Shown one piece after another: positions 33,715-42,812 of a stretch of DNA of 64,000 nucleotides. The notes beneath the pieces were generated by a model. It searched no databases. It had not been told where the DNA came from and saw only the letters and a list, made by a program, of their open reading frames with translations. How positions within the stretch are numbered: position 1 is the stretch's first letter; each line of letters opens with the position of its first letter. Both the position numbers and the translations under genes were made by a program. The DNA comes from an uncultured Selenomonadales bacterium (GTDB taxonomy: Bacteria; Bacillota; Negativicutes; Selenomonadales; Selenomonadaceae): positions 1 to 64,000 of the forward strand of contig CALFJE010000100.1 in assembly GCA_937877545.1 (NCBI GenBank). The letters are read 5' to 3'.

Positions 33715-34434
33715 TTACAAAATCTTCGACAGAAAGGCGCGGGTGCGTTCCTCTTTAGGATGCTCGAAAACTTCTTTGGGCTTGCCTTGTTCGACGATAT
33801 AGCCGCCGTCGACGAACAATAAACGCGTGCCGACTTCGCGGGCGAATCCCATTTCGTGCGTGACGACTATCATGGTCATTCCGCGTTCGGCGAGGCGTTG
33901 CATAACGTCGAGGACTTCGCCGACCATTTCGGGATCCAATGCGCTCGTCGGCTCGTCGAAGAGCATAACTTTAGGTTGCATGGCAAGGGCGCGGGCTATG
34001 GCGACACGTTGTTGTTGCCCGCCCGATAATTGGTTCGGATAAGCCGACGCCTTATCGCCCAAGCCGACTCTGTCCAATAAGTCTTGCGCGGTCTGCTCGG
34101 CGCGTGAACGTTCAATCTTGCGAACCTTCATTGGCGCGAGGGTGATGTTGTCGATAACGGTCATGTGCGGGAAGAGGTTAAAGCGTTGAAAAACCATGCC
34201 GACTTCCTCGCGGACTTTGTTGATATTGGCGTCGCTGTCCATAGGAATTCCGTCGACGGTGATTGTGCCGCCCGTCGGCTCCTCCAAAAAATTTATGCAA
34301 CGCAGGAGCGTCGACTTGCCTGAACCGCTCGGACCGATAATGACGACGACCTCGCCCTCGTCAATGTGCAGGTCAATGCCCTTTAGGACGTGCAGGTCGC
34401 CGAAAGATTTCTTTAAGCCCTTAATCTCAATCAT
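33715..34434 (-). CDS. glnQ: Polar amino acid ABC transporter ATPase
   Basis: The ATPase of an amino acid importer. The 239-residue protein has Walker [10 protein letters not shown], the Q-loop [12 protein letters not shown], signature [14 protein letters not shown], Walker [13 protein letters not shown] and VVTHEM. The permease and binding protein that normally accompany it are not here. It follows a flagellar gene with a 12-base gap and a GAGGGTGA ribosome site, so it may be co-transcribed with that gene. The transported amino acid is unknown. Confidence 0.85.
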   Translation of the reverse strand: MIEIKGLKKSFGDLHVLKGIDLHIDEGEVVVIIGPSGSGKSTLLRCINFLEEPTGGTITVDGIPMDSDANINKVREEVGMVFQRFNLFPHMTVIDNITLAPMKVRKIERSRAEQTAQDLLDRVGLGDKASAYPNQLSGGQQQRVAIARALAMQPKVMLFDEPTSALDPEMVGEVLDVMQRLAERGMTMIVVTHEMGFAREVGTRLLFVDGGYIVEQGKPKEVFEHPKEERTRAFLSKIL

Positions 34435-34446
34435 GACGCGTCACCC

Positions 34447-35451
34447 TCAGCTGCCGAGGTTACCGACTTGATTAACCGACGTGTCAAGCATACTGTCCTG
34501 CGCCAAAACCGCCTTGGCGTTCGTCTCGTACATGCGATGATTGTGAATCAGCTCAACCATTTCCGTAACTATCGACGTATTGGACTTTTCCAAGGAACCT
34601 TGAAGGATTTCGCCGGACGCGGGGCGCGGTTGCATATTCGGATCCAAAAGGCGCGGCTGAACGTCCTGCCCGACCGCCTGCGCTTCGGGGTCATTGCCCT
34701 CATTATCCGCAACGAGGTAGTAAAGATTATCGCCCTGCTTTTGCGTGGCAAGCCGATTGCCAAACTCCACAAGCTGAATCTGCGCAAGGACTTGTTGCCC
34801 GTCCATATTGCCGCCCGCCTCAAGACGATTGGTCTGTTCGTTGAGCTGAACTTCATTGCCGGGGACGGAGACAGTACCGTTGCCCGTGACGATAACCCGC
34901 GAATCGGGGATGTTGGCGGGAATGCGAATCGGGTTGCCCTGCGTGTCGAGCAGATTGTAGCCGCGAATGTCTTGCAGGTAGCCCTCGGCATTTTTGAAAA
35001 AGGCACCGTTGCGGGTGTAGCGCACGCCGTCGGGCGTCTGAACCGCAAAGAAGCCGTCGCCCACAATCGCCAAATCGTAGGTGTTGCCCGTCGACTCAAG
35101 TGCGCCCTGTTCGTAATTGACGGCAATCTCGTCGATGTAGTCGCCCAAGCCCAGTTCGCCAATATTCGGGCGATAAAACGGGTCGGCGTTGAAACCCTTA
35201 ATCTGCGTGACGTCCTCGCGGGAAGTGCCCAATTCAGCCAGCGAATTGAACGGAGCCACGCTCAAGCCGACAGTGCCGCCTTCCTCGAAGTCGTTGACGC
35301 GTTTAATCAGCAGGGTATGAAATTCCTTGTGAATGGTCACGTCGCGTTTGAAGCCCGTAGTATCGGCGTTGGCGATATTGTTGGCGATAACGTCGGTGCG
35401 TTTCTGCTCGCTAATCATGCCGGTCGCCGCCGTATAAAGTCCGCGCCACAT
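34447..35451 (-). CDS. Flagellar hook-basal body protein (FlgF/FlgG family)
   Basis: A 334-residue rod or hook protein. It has the N-terminal family motif LYTAATGM...RTDVIANNIANADTTGFKR, a central DLAIVGDGFFAVQTPDG, and the C-terminal segment EMVELIHNHRMYETNAKAVLAQDSML. This is the standard architecture of distal rod proteins, with coiled-coil ends. Start ATG at 35451 with GGGAGAGTG. It is the only flagellar gene in the window. Which paralogue (FlgF, FlgG or FlhO) cannot be decided here. Confidence 0.85.
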   Translation of the reverse strand: MWRGLYTAATGMISEQKRTDVIANNIANADTTGFKRDVTIHKEFHTLLIKRVNDFEEGGTVGLSVAPFNSLAELGTSREDVTQIKGFNADPFYRPNIGELGLGDYIDEIAVNYEQGALESTGNTYDLAIVGDGFFAVQTPDGVRYTRNGAFFKNAEGYLQDIRGYNLLDTQGNPIRIPANIPDSRVIVTGNGTVSVPGNEVQLNEQTNRLEAGGNMDGQQVLAQIQLVEFGNRLATQKQGDNLYYLVADNEGNDPEAQAVGQDVQPRLLDPNMQPRPASGEILQGSLEKSNTSIVTEMVELIHNHRMYETNAKAVLAQDSMLDTSVNQVGNLGS

Positions 35452-35583
35452 TTACATATCACTCTCCCAATTTGAAATTTGTTATATGTCGTCGATGATG
35501 TTGCTGTGTTCAATCCGCCAATTTAAAAGAATTGTAACAGTCTCGTATCGTTTGCGTTTGAATGTGCTATTGTCTGAAGTAGC

Positions 35584-36796
35584 TCAGCCTTGTTTGGGAT
35601 AACCGGCGGCAACCGCCACTTGAGCACCGTGAGCGAATATTTTATCGCAACCTTCGACTTTGAACAATTCAATAATTTTCCCGTTTGGAGTTTGAAGTTC
35701 GCCAATCTTTTCGGGTGGCTTGTCAATTACAACAGGTTTAGAAAATTTCGGAGGCGGCTTTGAACGTTCTTGCCGAATTTCCCAAGCCTTAGTTGAAACT
35801 TGCTCAGCAATTCCTTATTACATTTGTCGACATAAGGCAACGCCTCATTAAGCGACCAATCGGAAATTTCCTCGCTGTCACTACAGAAAGCTTCCGACAA
35901 ATTCATATAATTCGCGAAGTTGAGTTGCTCCAATGAAAAAAATACGCCTTCTTTGGTGAAGTATAAGCAAAGATGAGTGTCGGTTGGAGCACATAAGTTG
36001 CTGAATGGTCGAACAGTCGCCCTAAGGTTTGATTTAATTCTTTCAGGTGCAGTCGCGGAGGAATATTTCGGCAGATTGGAAGTCAGAATATCGCTCAATG
36101 CCTTAATCGTGTTATCAAGGCAGGACAGCGGCAGATTATCAGTACGGTTACCCATTACCGCCATGCAAAGTTCATCGTAATGTTCTTCGCAAAATGCTTC
36201 AATAGCGACTTCAAGCTTTCTTTCGCCAATAAAGTTGCCGATTCATCGTCGCCGATAACAGGCTCATTGCGGTCAATCGCCCGCAATCTTTCCAGGTCTT
36301 TTTTGCTTATGTCATAAACGCTGCAAAATTGCTTTTGATGATAAAAACGCATAAGACCGATTTTGGTCTCTTGGTCGAAGGGAAATTCTTTGCAGTCAAT
36401 GAATCGCTTATGTTCAAGTTCAAGCCATTTGGCGGAGGCTTTTGCTCCGCAAAGCATGCCGACAAGTATTTTGCCGTTTTCGGGATTAACAATCCACAAT
36501 TCAAGCGGCAAACCTTTTTTGGAGAGAAAATTTTTTATAAGTCTCGATTTTAACGACGGGGAAGGGATAGCAAGGATATTGCCCGTAAGCATAAGGCATG
36601 ACACGCCAAACCTTGACCTCAACGTAGCGTGCGATGAAAGACGAGCCTGCTTTGGGCACAGCAAGAAAATTGACCAAAGCCTTGGTGTTATCGTCGGGGC
36701 GCGCGACTATTGCTCCCAAATCCTCCAAGAACTTTTTTACAATTTCCTCGCCTGGTGCTCCCGCTTTAGCTTCGAATGAATTGCATCATAACCCAT
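35584..36796 (-). pseudogene. Broken gene of unknown family with four frameshifts
   Basis: Reading leftward from an ATG at 36796 (GGGAG upstream), one protein of about 400 codons can be followed if four frame changes are allowed, near 36765, 36532, 36234 and 35810. It ends at a TGA at 35584. The frames join smoothly in amino acid character. A segment FIARYVEVKV...PFPVVKIE could be a PD-(D/E)XK nuclease core with ExK, but this is only a resemblance. The pieces are visible as four separate open frames. No family assigned. Confidence 0.6.
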
Positions 36797-36929
36797 CTTT
36801 AGTCTCCCGCAAAATATTGGTTACATATTACGCAGAATCATAGCGTCAAAGAAACTCAAAGTCAATCTGCGCAGGATTTTAAGGCTTTGCACAGAATTTT
36901 TCAAGAAAATTTTGGCGGGAGGTTGTAAC

Positions 36930-37634
36930 ATGACAGATGAACGATTGATAGTCGCGCTGGACTTCCACACGTTTGACGACGTTAAAAATTTGGTCGGCGC
37001 ACTCGGCGACAGCGTGAACTTTTACAAGGTCGGCATGGAACTTTTTTACAGCGTGGGCGCGGGCGTCGTCGAATGGCTCAAAGCTCAGGATAAGAAAGTT
37101 TTCCTCGACCTCAAGCTCCACGACATACCCAATACAGTTGCGGGCGGCTTGTGTTCGCTTATGGGCTTGGGCGCGGACATTCTGAACGTGCACGCGGCGG
37201 GCGGCTTAACAATGATGCGGACGGCGGCGGACGCGCTAACCAAGGAAGCAAATCTGCGCGGCGTCGCACGCCCGAAGTTGATAGCGATAACGGTATTGAC
37301 CAGCATAGGTCAGGCGGAGTGGTACGGCGCATTGTCAATCGCGGAACAAGTCGTCCGATTTGCAAAGCAGGCTAAAGACGCGGGCTTGGACGGCGTGGTA
37401 GCGTCACCGCAGGAGGCAAAGCTGATTCGCGAGGCTTGCGGCAAAGACTTCCTAATCGTGACGCCGGGCATACGACCTGCGGGAGCCGACATCAACGACC
37501 AGAGCCGAATCGCCACGCCCAGAGCGGCACTCCAAAACGGCGCGACACATTTGGTTATCGGCAGACCGATTCGGGCGGCTAAAAATCCGCGCAAGGCGGC
37601 TTTAAAAATTTTGGAGGAAATCGACGGATTATAA
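36930..37634 (+). CDS. pyrF: Orotidine 5'-phosphate decarboxylase
   Basis: The last step of UMP synthesis. The 234-residue barrel has VALDFHT, the catalytic DLKLHDIPNT with Lys and Asp, and the C-terminal phosphate-binding VTPGIRPAG and LVIGRPIRAA. The ATG at 36930 follows GGGAGG; an upstream in-frame codon at 36912 is less likely. A homing-endonuclease remnant separates it from pyrE, with which it is normally adjacent. Confidence 0.95.
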   Translation: MTDERLIVALDFHTFDDVKNLVGALGDSVNFYKVGMELFYSVGAGVVEWLKAQDKKVFLDLKLHDIPNTVAGGLCSLMGLGADILNVHAAGGLTMMRTAADALTKEANLRGVARPKLIAITVLTSIGQAEWYGALSIAEQVVRFAKQAKDAGLDGVVASPQEAKLIREACGKDFLIVTPGIRPAGADINDQSRIATPRAALQNGATHLVIGRPIRAAKNPRKAALKILEEIDGL

Positions 37635-37635
37635 A

Positions 37636-38339
37636 ACATAAAAGTTTTGCGCCTGTAATAAGCAGAGCCATTGCGAAATACGGCTGGGACGCCTTCGACA
37701 AAACTGTATTGGAATTTTGTCCCGTAGAAGAGCTTGACGAGAAAGAAATTTATTACATCGCCGAACTTAAGCCGGAATATAACCTGTCTAAAGGCGGCGA
37801 CAGTCCTAAAGGTTACAAACATTCTCCTGAAACAAAAGAACTCCTTAAACAACTTGCTAAAAAACAATGGGCAGACGAAGAGCGATTAAAGCTCATAAAA
37901 AAGCCGATAATTTGCATTGATACCGGAAAAATTTTTGACTCGGTGAAAAGTGCCGCCGCCAGCGTTGGCGTTACTCATTCCGCTATTTCGGCTGTTTTAA
38001 ACGGCAGAGTGAAAACGGCGGGCGGTTATCGCTGGAACTATCTGAACCAGGACGATAAGCCATCCGAAGAAACCGGCAAAAAAAGGGAAAGCCAATCGCG
38101 GCAGAAAGCAAAGTGCTGAAGCGGTAAAAAAGCGCATAGCTCATTGGAAAGGACAGAAGCGCAAAAACTATAATAGTTACAAACCGGTAGTTTGCGTAGA
38201 GACCGGCGAAATTTTTAAATCCGTAAAAATCGCCGCTGAATCCGTCGGAGTTCATCAAAGTTTTCTTTCCAAAGTTTTACACGGCAAGAAAAAGACGGCG
38301 GGCGGCTATCATTGGAAATTTGCTAAGGAGGTTTTTTAC
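37636..38339 (+). pseudogene. GIY-YIG/NUMOD homing endonuclease remnant
   Basis: Directly after the pyrF stop, the frame reads FAPVISRAIAKYGWDAF, then CPVEELDEKEIYYI, the second half of a GIY-YIG nuclease domain; the N-terminal GIY half is missing. NUMOD3-like KHSPETKELLKQL and two NUMOD1-like repeats follow (IDTGKIFDSVKSAAASVGV and VETGEIFKSVKIAAESVGV). A frameshift at an A run near 38083 separates the repeats. The second repeat runs in frame into the pyrE start. These are selfish elements that insert between or within genes. Confidence 0.75.
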
Positions 38340-38918
38340 ATGACAGAGAAAGAAGTTTACGACTTACTTGTTGAGACGGGCGCGATTATGACCGGGCACT
38401 TCGCTCTGACGGCAGGCGATCACTCGGCGCACTACGTCGAGAAATTTAACGTGCTCCAGCACCCTGCCTATACTGCCAGACTTTGCCGCGCAATCGCCGA
38501 ACACTTCAAGGACGCGCAGATTGAGACGGTCGTCGGTCCCGCGACGGGCGGAATTATTTTGGCGCACGAGACCGGCAAGGAACTCGGCACGCGGGCAATC
38601 TTTACCGAGCGCGTCGAAGGCAAAATGACTTTCCGCAGAGGCTTCACGCTCCGCGAGGGCGAACGCGTCTTGATTGTCGAGGACATCGTTACGACGGGCG
38701 GCTCCGTGCGCGAGGTTATCGACGTGGTTAAGCAATTCGGCGGCGTCCCCGTGGCGGTTGCCATGCTCGTCGACAGGTCGGGCGGCAAAGTCAATTTCGG
38801 CGACGTGCCGAGTTTCGCGCTGTTGCACATGGACGTTAAGACTTACAAGCCCGACGATTGTCCGCTGTGCAAGGAAGGCGTCCCGCTTACCAAACGCGGC
38901 TCCACGGGCAAAAAATAA
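38340..38918 (+). CDS. pyrE: Orotate phosphoribosyltransferase
   Basis: It joins orotate to PRPP to form OMP, the substrate of PyrF. The 192-residue protein has the PRPP motif RVLIVEDIVTTGGS and FTERVEGKMTFRRGF. The ATG at 38340 follows AAGGAGG at about 38325-38331. No stop separates it from the NUMOD remnant upstream, but its own ribosome site makes this the start. It is followed directly by recN (TAAATG). Confidence 0.94.
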   Translation: MTEKEVYDLLVETGAIMTGHFALTAGDHSAHYVEKFNVLQHPAYTARLCRAIAEHFKDAQIETVVGPATGGIILAHETGKELGTRAIFTERVEGKMTFRRGFTLREGERVLIVEDIVTTGGSVREVIDVVKQFGGVPVAVAMLVDRSGGKVNFGDVPSFALLHMDVKTYKPDDCPLCKEGVPLTKRGSTGKK

Positions 38919-40520
38919 ATGCTTAAGACTTTGACGGTTGAAAATTTCGCGCTGATTGAAAATGTCACGGTCGAATTCGGCGAGGGCTTGAACATCTTGA
39001 CGGGCGAGACTGGCGCGGGCAAATCAATCCTGATTGACGCATTGGGCGCGGCGTTGGGCAATCGCGTCGGGGTCAATCGGATTCGCAAGGGTGCTGACAA
39101 TCTGCGTGTTTTTGCCGAGTTTTCCGACGGCTTGACGTTGGAGCGGACGGTTTCGCGTTCGGCAAAGAATTCAATCACGGCGAACGGCGAGCAACTGACT
39201 TTGGCGCGACTTAAAAAAATCTGCGCGGACTTGGTCGACGTGCACGGGCAAAATAAAAATTTGGAGCTTCTGCGCGAGGAGAAAATTTATTCGCTGATAG
39301 AGGACGCCGCCATAACCGAGACCGCCGAGGAGTTCAAGCGGTTGCATCGCACGCTGACGGCGCAACGGCGGGCTTTACAGGAAAAGCTTCGGACGCGGGC
39401 GGACAGTCTTCAGCGATTGGATTTTTTGCGTTGGCAGGAAAAGGAAATAGCTTCGGCGCGACTCAAGCCCGACGAGGACGAGGAACTTGCCGCCGAGATT
39501 CGTAAGCTGTCGCACGCCGAGAAAATCGCCGAGCACGTCATGGAGTCCGCGCAGATTCTAAACGACGGCGACTTTGACGTATTGTCCGCCTTGTCCCGCG
39601 TGATTAAAAATTTGGACGGCGTGGCGCGTTACGATAACAAGCTTGACGGAGCGCGGGCATTGTTGGAGGAGGCGGAAATAAATCTGCGCGAAGCTTACGA
39701 GGAAATACGCGACTACGGCGGGAGCTTTGAATTTTCGCCCGAACGATTGGAGGAACTTCATGCGCGGGCGGACGTGATTTATAAGCTCAAGCAAAAATAC
39801 GGCGCGACGGTCAACGAGATATTGCAACGCCTTACGACAATCCGGGCGGAGATAGCGGCGGCGGAGAATTTCGATTCTGACGTCGAGGAGCTTAAGCGGG
39901 CGGTCGCCGAGGCGGAACGTCAAACTTCAATCTGCGCGGAAAAACTGTTGCAACTGCGGCAAGCGTCGGCGCAAACTTTAAGCGCGGCGATAGAGGCGGA
40001 AATACGGCGGCTGGGCATGACGCGTGCGCGATTTCAAATCGTGGTGGAGCGGACAGAAAAATTCACGTCGCGGGGCGGCGACACGGCTGACATAAAATTT
40101 TCGGCGAACGCGGGCGAGGAAATGTTATCGCTGTCACAAGTGGCGTCGGGCGGCGAGCTGTCACGAATCGCGTTGGCGGTAAAGACGGTCGCGGACTCTT
40201 CGGCGGCAACGATGGTTTTCGACGAGATAGACGCGGGGCTTGGCGGCGTCACGGCGCGGACGGTCGCGGAGGCGGTCGCCAAAATATCACGCGGGCGGCA
40301 AGTCCTTTGCATAACGCATTTGCCGCAAATCGCGAGCATGGCGGACGTCCACTTGCAAATAACCAAGGCGGAAGTCGACGGGCGCACGGTCACCAAAGTT
40401 CGACGGCTGGAAGGCGAGGAGCGCGTCAAAGAAATTGCGCGCATGGCGTCGGGTAACGAATCGCCCGCCTCAATCAAAAATGCCCGCGAAATGCTTTCCG
40501 CCAAAAATTTTCCGAGGTGA
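38919..40520 (+). CDS. recN: DNA repair protein RecN
   Basis: An SMC-like ATPase that gathers DNA ends in double-strand break repair. The 533-residue protein has Walker A GETGAGKSI, long central coiled coils (about 150-360), the signature LSQVASGGELSRIALAVK and Walker B TMVFDEIDAGLGG. The ATG at 38919 directly follows the pyrE stop. Three exact copies of the AATCTGCGCGG word lie in it, the most in any intact gene after truB. RecN is also used in natural transformation in several bacteria. Confidence 0.94.
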   Translation: MLKTLTVENFALIENVTVEFGEGLNILTGETGAGKSILIDALGAALGNRVGVNRIRKGADNLRVFAEFSDGLTLERTVSRSAKNSITANGEQLTLARLKKICADLVDVHGQNKNLELLREEKIYSLIEDAAITETAEEFKRLHRTLTAQRRALQEKLRTRADSLQRLDFLRWQEKEIASARLKPDEDEELAAEIRKLSHAEKIAEHVMESAQILNDGDFDVLSALSRVIKNLDGVARYDNKLDGARALLEEAEINLREAYEEIRDYGGSFEFSPERLEELHARADVIYKLKQKYGATVNEILQRLTTIRAEIAAAENFDSDVEELKRAVAEAERQTSICAEKLLQLRQASAQTLSAAIEAEIRRLGMTRARFQIVVERTEKFTSRGGDTADIKFSANAGEEMLSLSQVASGGELSRIALAVKTVADSSAATMVFDEIDAGLGGVTARTVAEAVAKISRGRQVLCITHLPQIASMADVHLQITKAEVDGRTVTKVRRLEGEERVKEIARMASGNESPASIKNAREMLSAKNFPR

Positions 40521-40526
40521 ATTTTT

Positions 40527-41855
40527 ATGCGCATGTACGACATCATCGAGACCAAAAAGCGCAACGGGGTTTTGTCCGACGCCGAGATTAAATTCGCGAT
40601 TGGCGGCTTTGTCGACGGGCAAATCCCCGATTATCAAATGGCGGCGTTGCTCATGGCGATTTGGTTCAACGGCATGGACGCCCGCGAAATTACGACGCTC
40701 ACGACCGCAATGGCGCATTCGGGCGATATGATTGACTTGTCGGCGATTGACGGCAAAAAAATCGATAAGCACTCGACGGGCGGCGTCGGCGATAAAACTA
40801 CGCTGATTGTCGCGCCGATTGTGGCGGCGTGCGGCGGCAAGGTCGCCAAGATGAGCGGACGCGGACTGGGGCACACGGGCGGCACCGTCGATAAGCTCGA
40901 ATCAATCCCCGGCTATCGCACCGTGCTGACGCGGCAAGAATTCTTCGACACCGTAAACAAGTGCGGCTTAAGCCTAATCGGGCAGAGCGGCAACCTCGCG
41001 CCCGCCGATAAGAAACTCTACGCCCTGCGCGACGTGACCGCCACCGTCGACAGCATTCCGCTGATTGCCTCGTCCATTATGAGCAAGAAACTCGCGGCGG
41101 GCAACGATTGCATTCTCCTCGACGTGAAGACCGGCAGCGGTGCTTTCATGAAAACGCTCGACGCCGCCATTGAACTCGCCAAAACGATGGTTGCCATAGG
41201 CGAAGGCGCGGGGCGGCGGACTGTCGCGCTGATTACCGACATGGATACGCCGCTCGGCTTCAATATCGGCAATGCTTTGGAGGTCGTCGAATCAATGGAA
41301 GTCCTCAAAGGGCGCGGAGCCGACGATTTAACCGCCGTGTCTTTGGAGCTGGCGGCGAATATGCTTTACCTCGCCGATAAGGGTTCGCTCGAAGACTGCC
41401 GACGCCTCGCCAAACGCGCCATTGCCGACGGTACCGCCTTTGAAACTTTCTGCGCCATGGTTAAGGCTCAAGGCGGCGACGATTCTGTTCTGCGCGATTA
41501 TGACAAATTCCCGAAGGCTCCCCGCAAGCGCGAAGTCCGCGCCGTTGCCGACGGTTTTATCGCCAAGACGAACGCCGAGGCGATTGGCAAGACCGCCGTG
41601 ATTTTGGGCGCGGGGCGCGAAACCAAGGAAAGTTCAATCGACTGCACGGCGGGGCTTGTCATGCACAAAAAGCTCGGCGACACGGTTAAGGCGGGCGACA
41701 GCCTCGCGACGCTTTATGCCGCCAATGACGCTTTGCTCGACTCCGCGCAGATTTGCTACTCCGCCGCCGTTGCGATAAGTGCCGTCAAACCCGTCACGCC
41801 GCCGCTGATTTATGCCCGCGTCACGCTTAATCAAATTGACAGATTCCGCTTTTGA
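40527..41855 (+). CDS. pdp: Pyrimidine-nucleoside phosphorylase
   Basis: It cleaves uridine or thymidine with phosphate in salvage. The 442-residue protein has the family start YDIIETKKRNGVLS, the phosphate-binding KHSTGGVGDKTTL, KMSGRGLGHTGGTVDKLESIPG and the C-terminal domain with VGGAR-like features. The start ATG at 40527 is preceded by GAGGTGA, which also contains the recN stop. Lies among pyrimidine genes. Confidence 0.93.
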   Translation: MRMYDIIETKKRNGVLSDAEIKFAIGGFVDGQIPDYQMAALLMAIWFNGMDAREITTLTTAMAHSGDMIDLSAIDGKKIDKHSTGGVGDKTTLIVAPIVAACGGKVAKMSGRGLGHTGGTVDKLESIPGYRTVLTRQEFFDTVNKCGLSLIGQSGNLAPADKKLYALRDVTATVDSIPLIASSIMSKKLAAGNDCILLDVKTGSGAFMKTLDAAIELAKTMVAIGEGAGRRTVALITDMDTPLGFNIGNALEVVESMEVLKGRGADDLTAVSLELAANMLYLADKGSLEDCRRLAKRAIADGTAFETFCAMVKAQGGDDSVLRDYDKFPKAPRKREVRAVADGFIAKTNAEAIGKTAVILGAGRETKESSIDCTAGLVMHKKLGDTVKAGDSLATLYAANDALLDSAQICYSAAVAISAVKPVTPPLIYARVTLNQIDRFRF

Positions 41856-41960
41856 GCGCGAGGATAGAGGGCTTGTTCACACGGCAAAAAGAATTTAATT
41901 TTCAGGTTGCGTTCAGAAAAAGTTTGTGGCAAAATAAATCGCGAGGGGAGGCGTTCAAGT

Positions 41961-42812
41961 ATGGACGTGATTGCATTGGTGGGACCGAGCGGCACGGGCA
42001 AAAGTCATCGCGCCTTGCAAGTGGCTCGCGAACACAGAGCCGACGCCATTATCGACGACGGCATTTTGATTAAAGACGGGCACATCATAGCGGGCGAATC
42101 AGCCAAGACGGAAAAAAGCAAAATCATGGCGGTACGGCGAGCGATTTTCGTCCTGCCCGGTCACGCCGAGGAAGTTCGCGAAGCTGTCCAACGCATTCAA
42201 CCGCACAGAATTTTGGTTATCGGCACGTCAGAAAATATGGTGCACAAAATCGCCAAGACGCTCAAGCTCCCGTCGATTCAGCTGATTATCCGCATAGAGG
42301 ACATTGCGTCACGGGCGGAAATAGAAACGGCGCAATTCCACCGACTCAAGGAGGGCAAGCATATTATCCCCGTGCCGACGATTGAACTCAAGCCGCATTT
42401 TTCGGGCTACCTGGTTAATCCTTTACAGTCTATTTTCAAACAATCGAACGTAAGGCGGCGTAAGCTCGGCGAAAAATCAATCGTGCGCCCCGTGTTCAGC
42501 TACTACGGCAAGCTGGTTATCGACGACAAAGTTATCCTGTCTATCGTCGAACGAATCATCAAGGCGCGGGAGTTCGTCAAGAGTTTGGGCGGCATAACGG
42601 TTAAGCACCTGCTCCACGGCGACGAGGAACGCGGCTTAACAATTTCCTGCGAAGTCGTCCTGAGCTACGGCAACCACATTCCGACGCTGATTCGCCAGAC
42701 GCAAGGCTATATTCGCGAGGCAATCGAATTCACGACGGGTATGCTCGTTCACGCCGTCGATATTAACGTTCGCGCCCTCTACGTTGAGCAAAAGGTGCGC
42801 CGCTTGCTGTAA
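41961..42812 (+). CDS. P-loop ATPase fused to an Asp23/Gls24 envelope domain
   Basis: A 283-residue two-domain protein. The N-terminal part is a P-loop nucleotide-binding domain with Walker A GPSGTGKSHRA (residues 8-18). From about residue 175 an Asp23/Gls24 domain begins (YYGKLVIDDKVILSIVERI ... VVLSYGNHIPTLIRQTQ ... VHAVDINVRALYVE), known from envelope stress proteins. The ATG at 41961 has GAGGGGAGG. It is followed by a terminator at 42831. The role is unknown; energised control of envelope stress is a guess. Confidence 0.75.
   Translation: MDVIALVGPSGTGKSHRALQVAREHRADAIIDDGILIKDGHIIAGESAKTEKSKIMAVRRAIFVLPGHAEEVREAVQRIQPHRILVIGTSENMVHKIAKTLKLPSIQLIIRIEDIASRAEIETAQFHRLKEGKHIIPVPTIELKPHFSGYLVNPLQSIFKQSNVRRRKLGEKSIVRPVFSYYGKLVIDDKVILSIVERIIKAREFVKSLGGITVKHLLHGDEERGLTISCEVVLSYGNHIPTLIRQTQGYIREAIEFTTGMLVHAVDINVRALYVEQKVRRLL

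Noticed and set aside
35523..35726. 67-codon minus-strand frame as a separate gene
   Set aside because: It lies in a different frame from the coding-like segment that ends at 35584 and overlaps the end of the broken gene.
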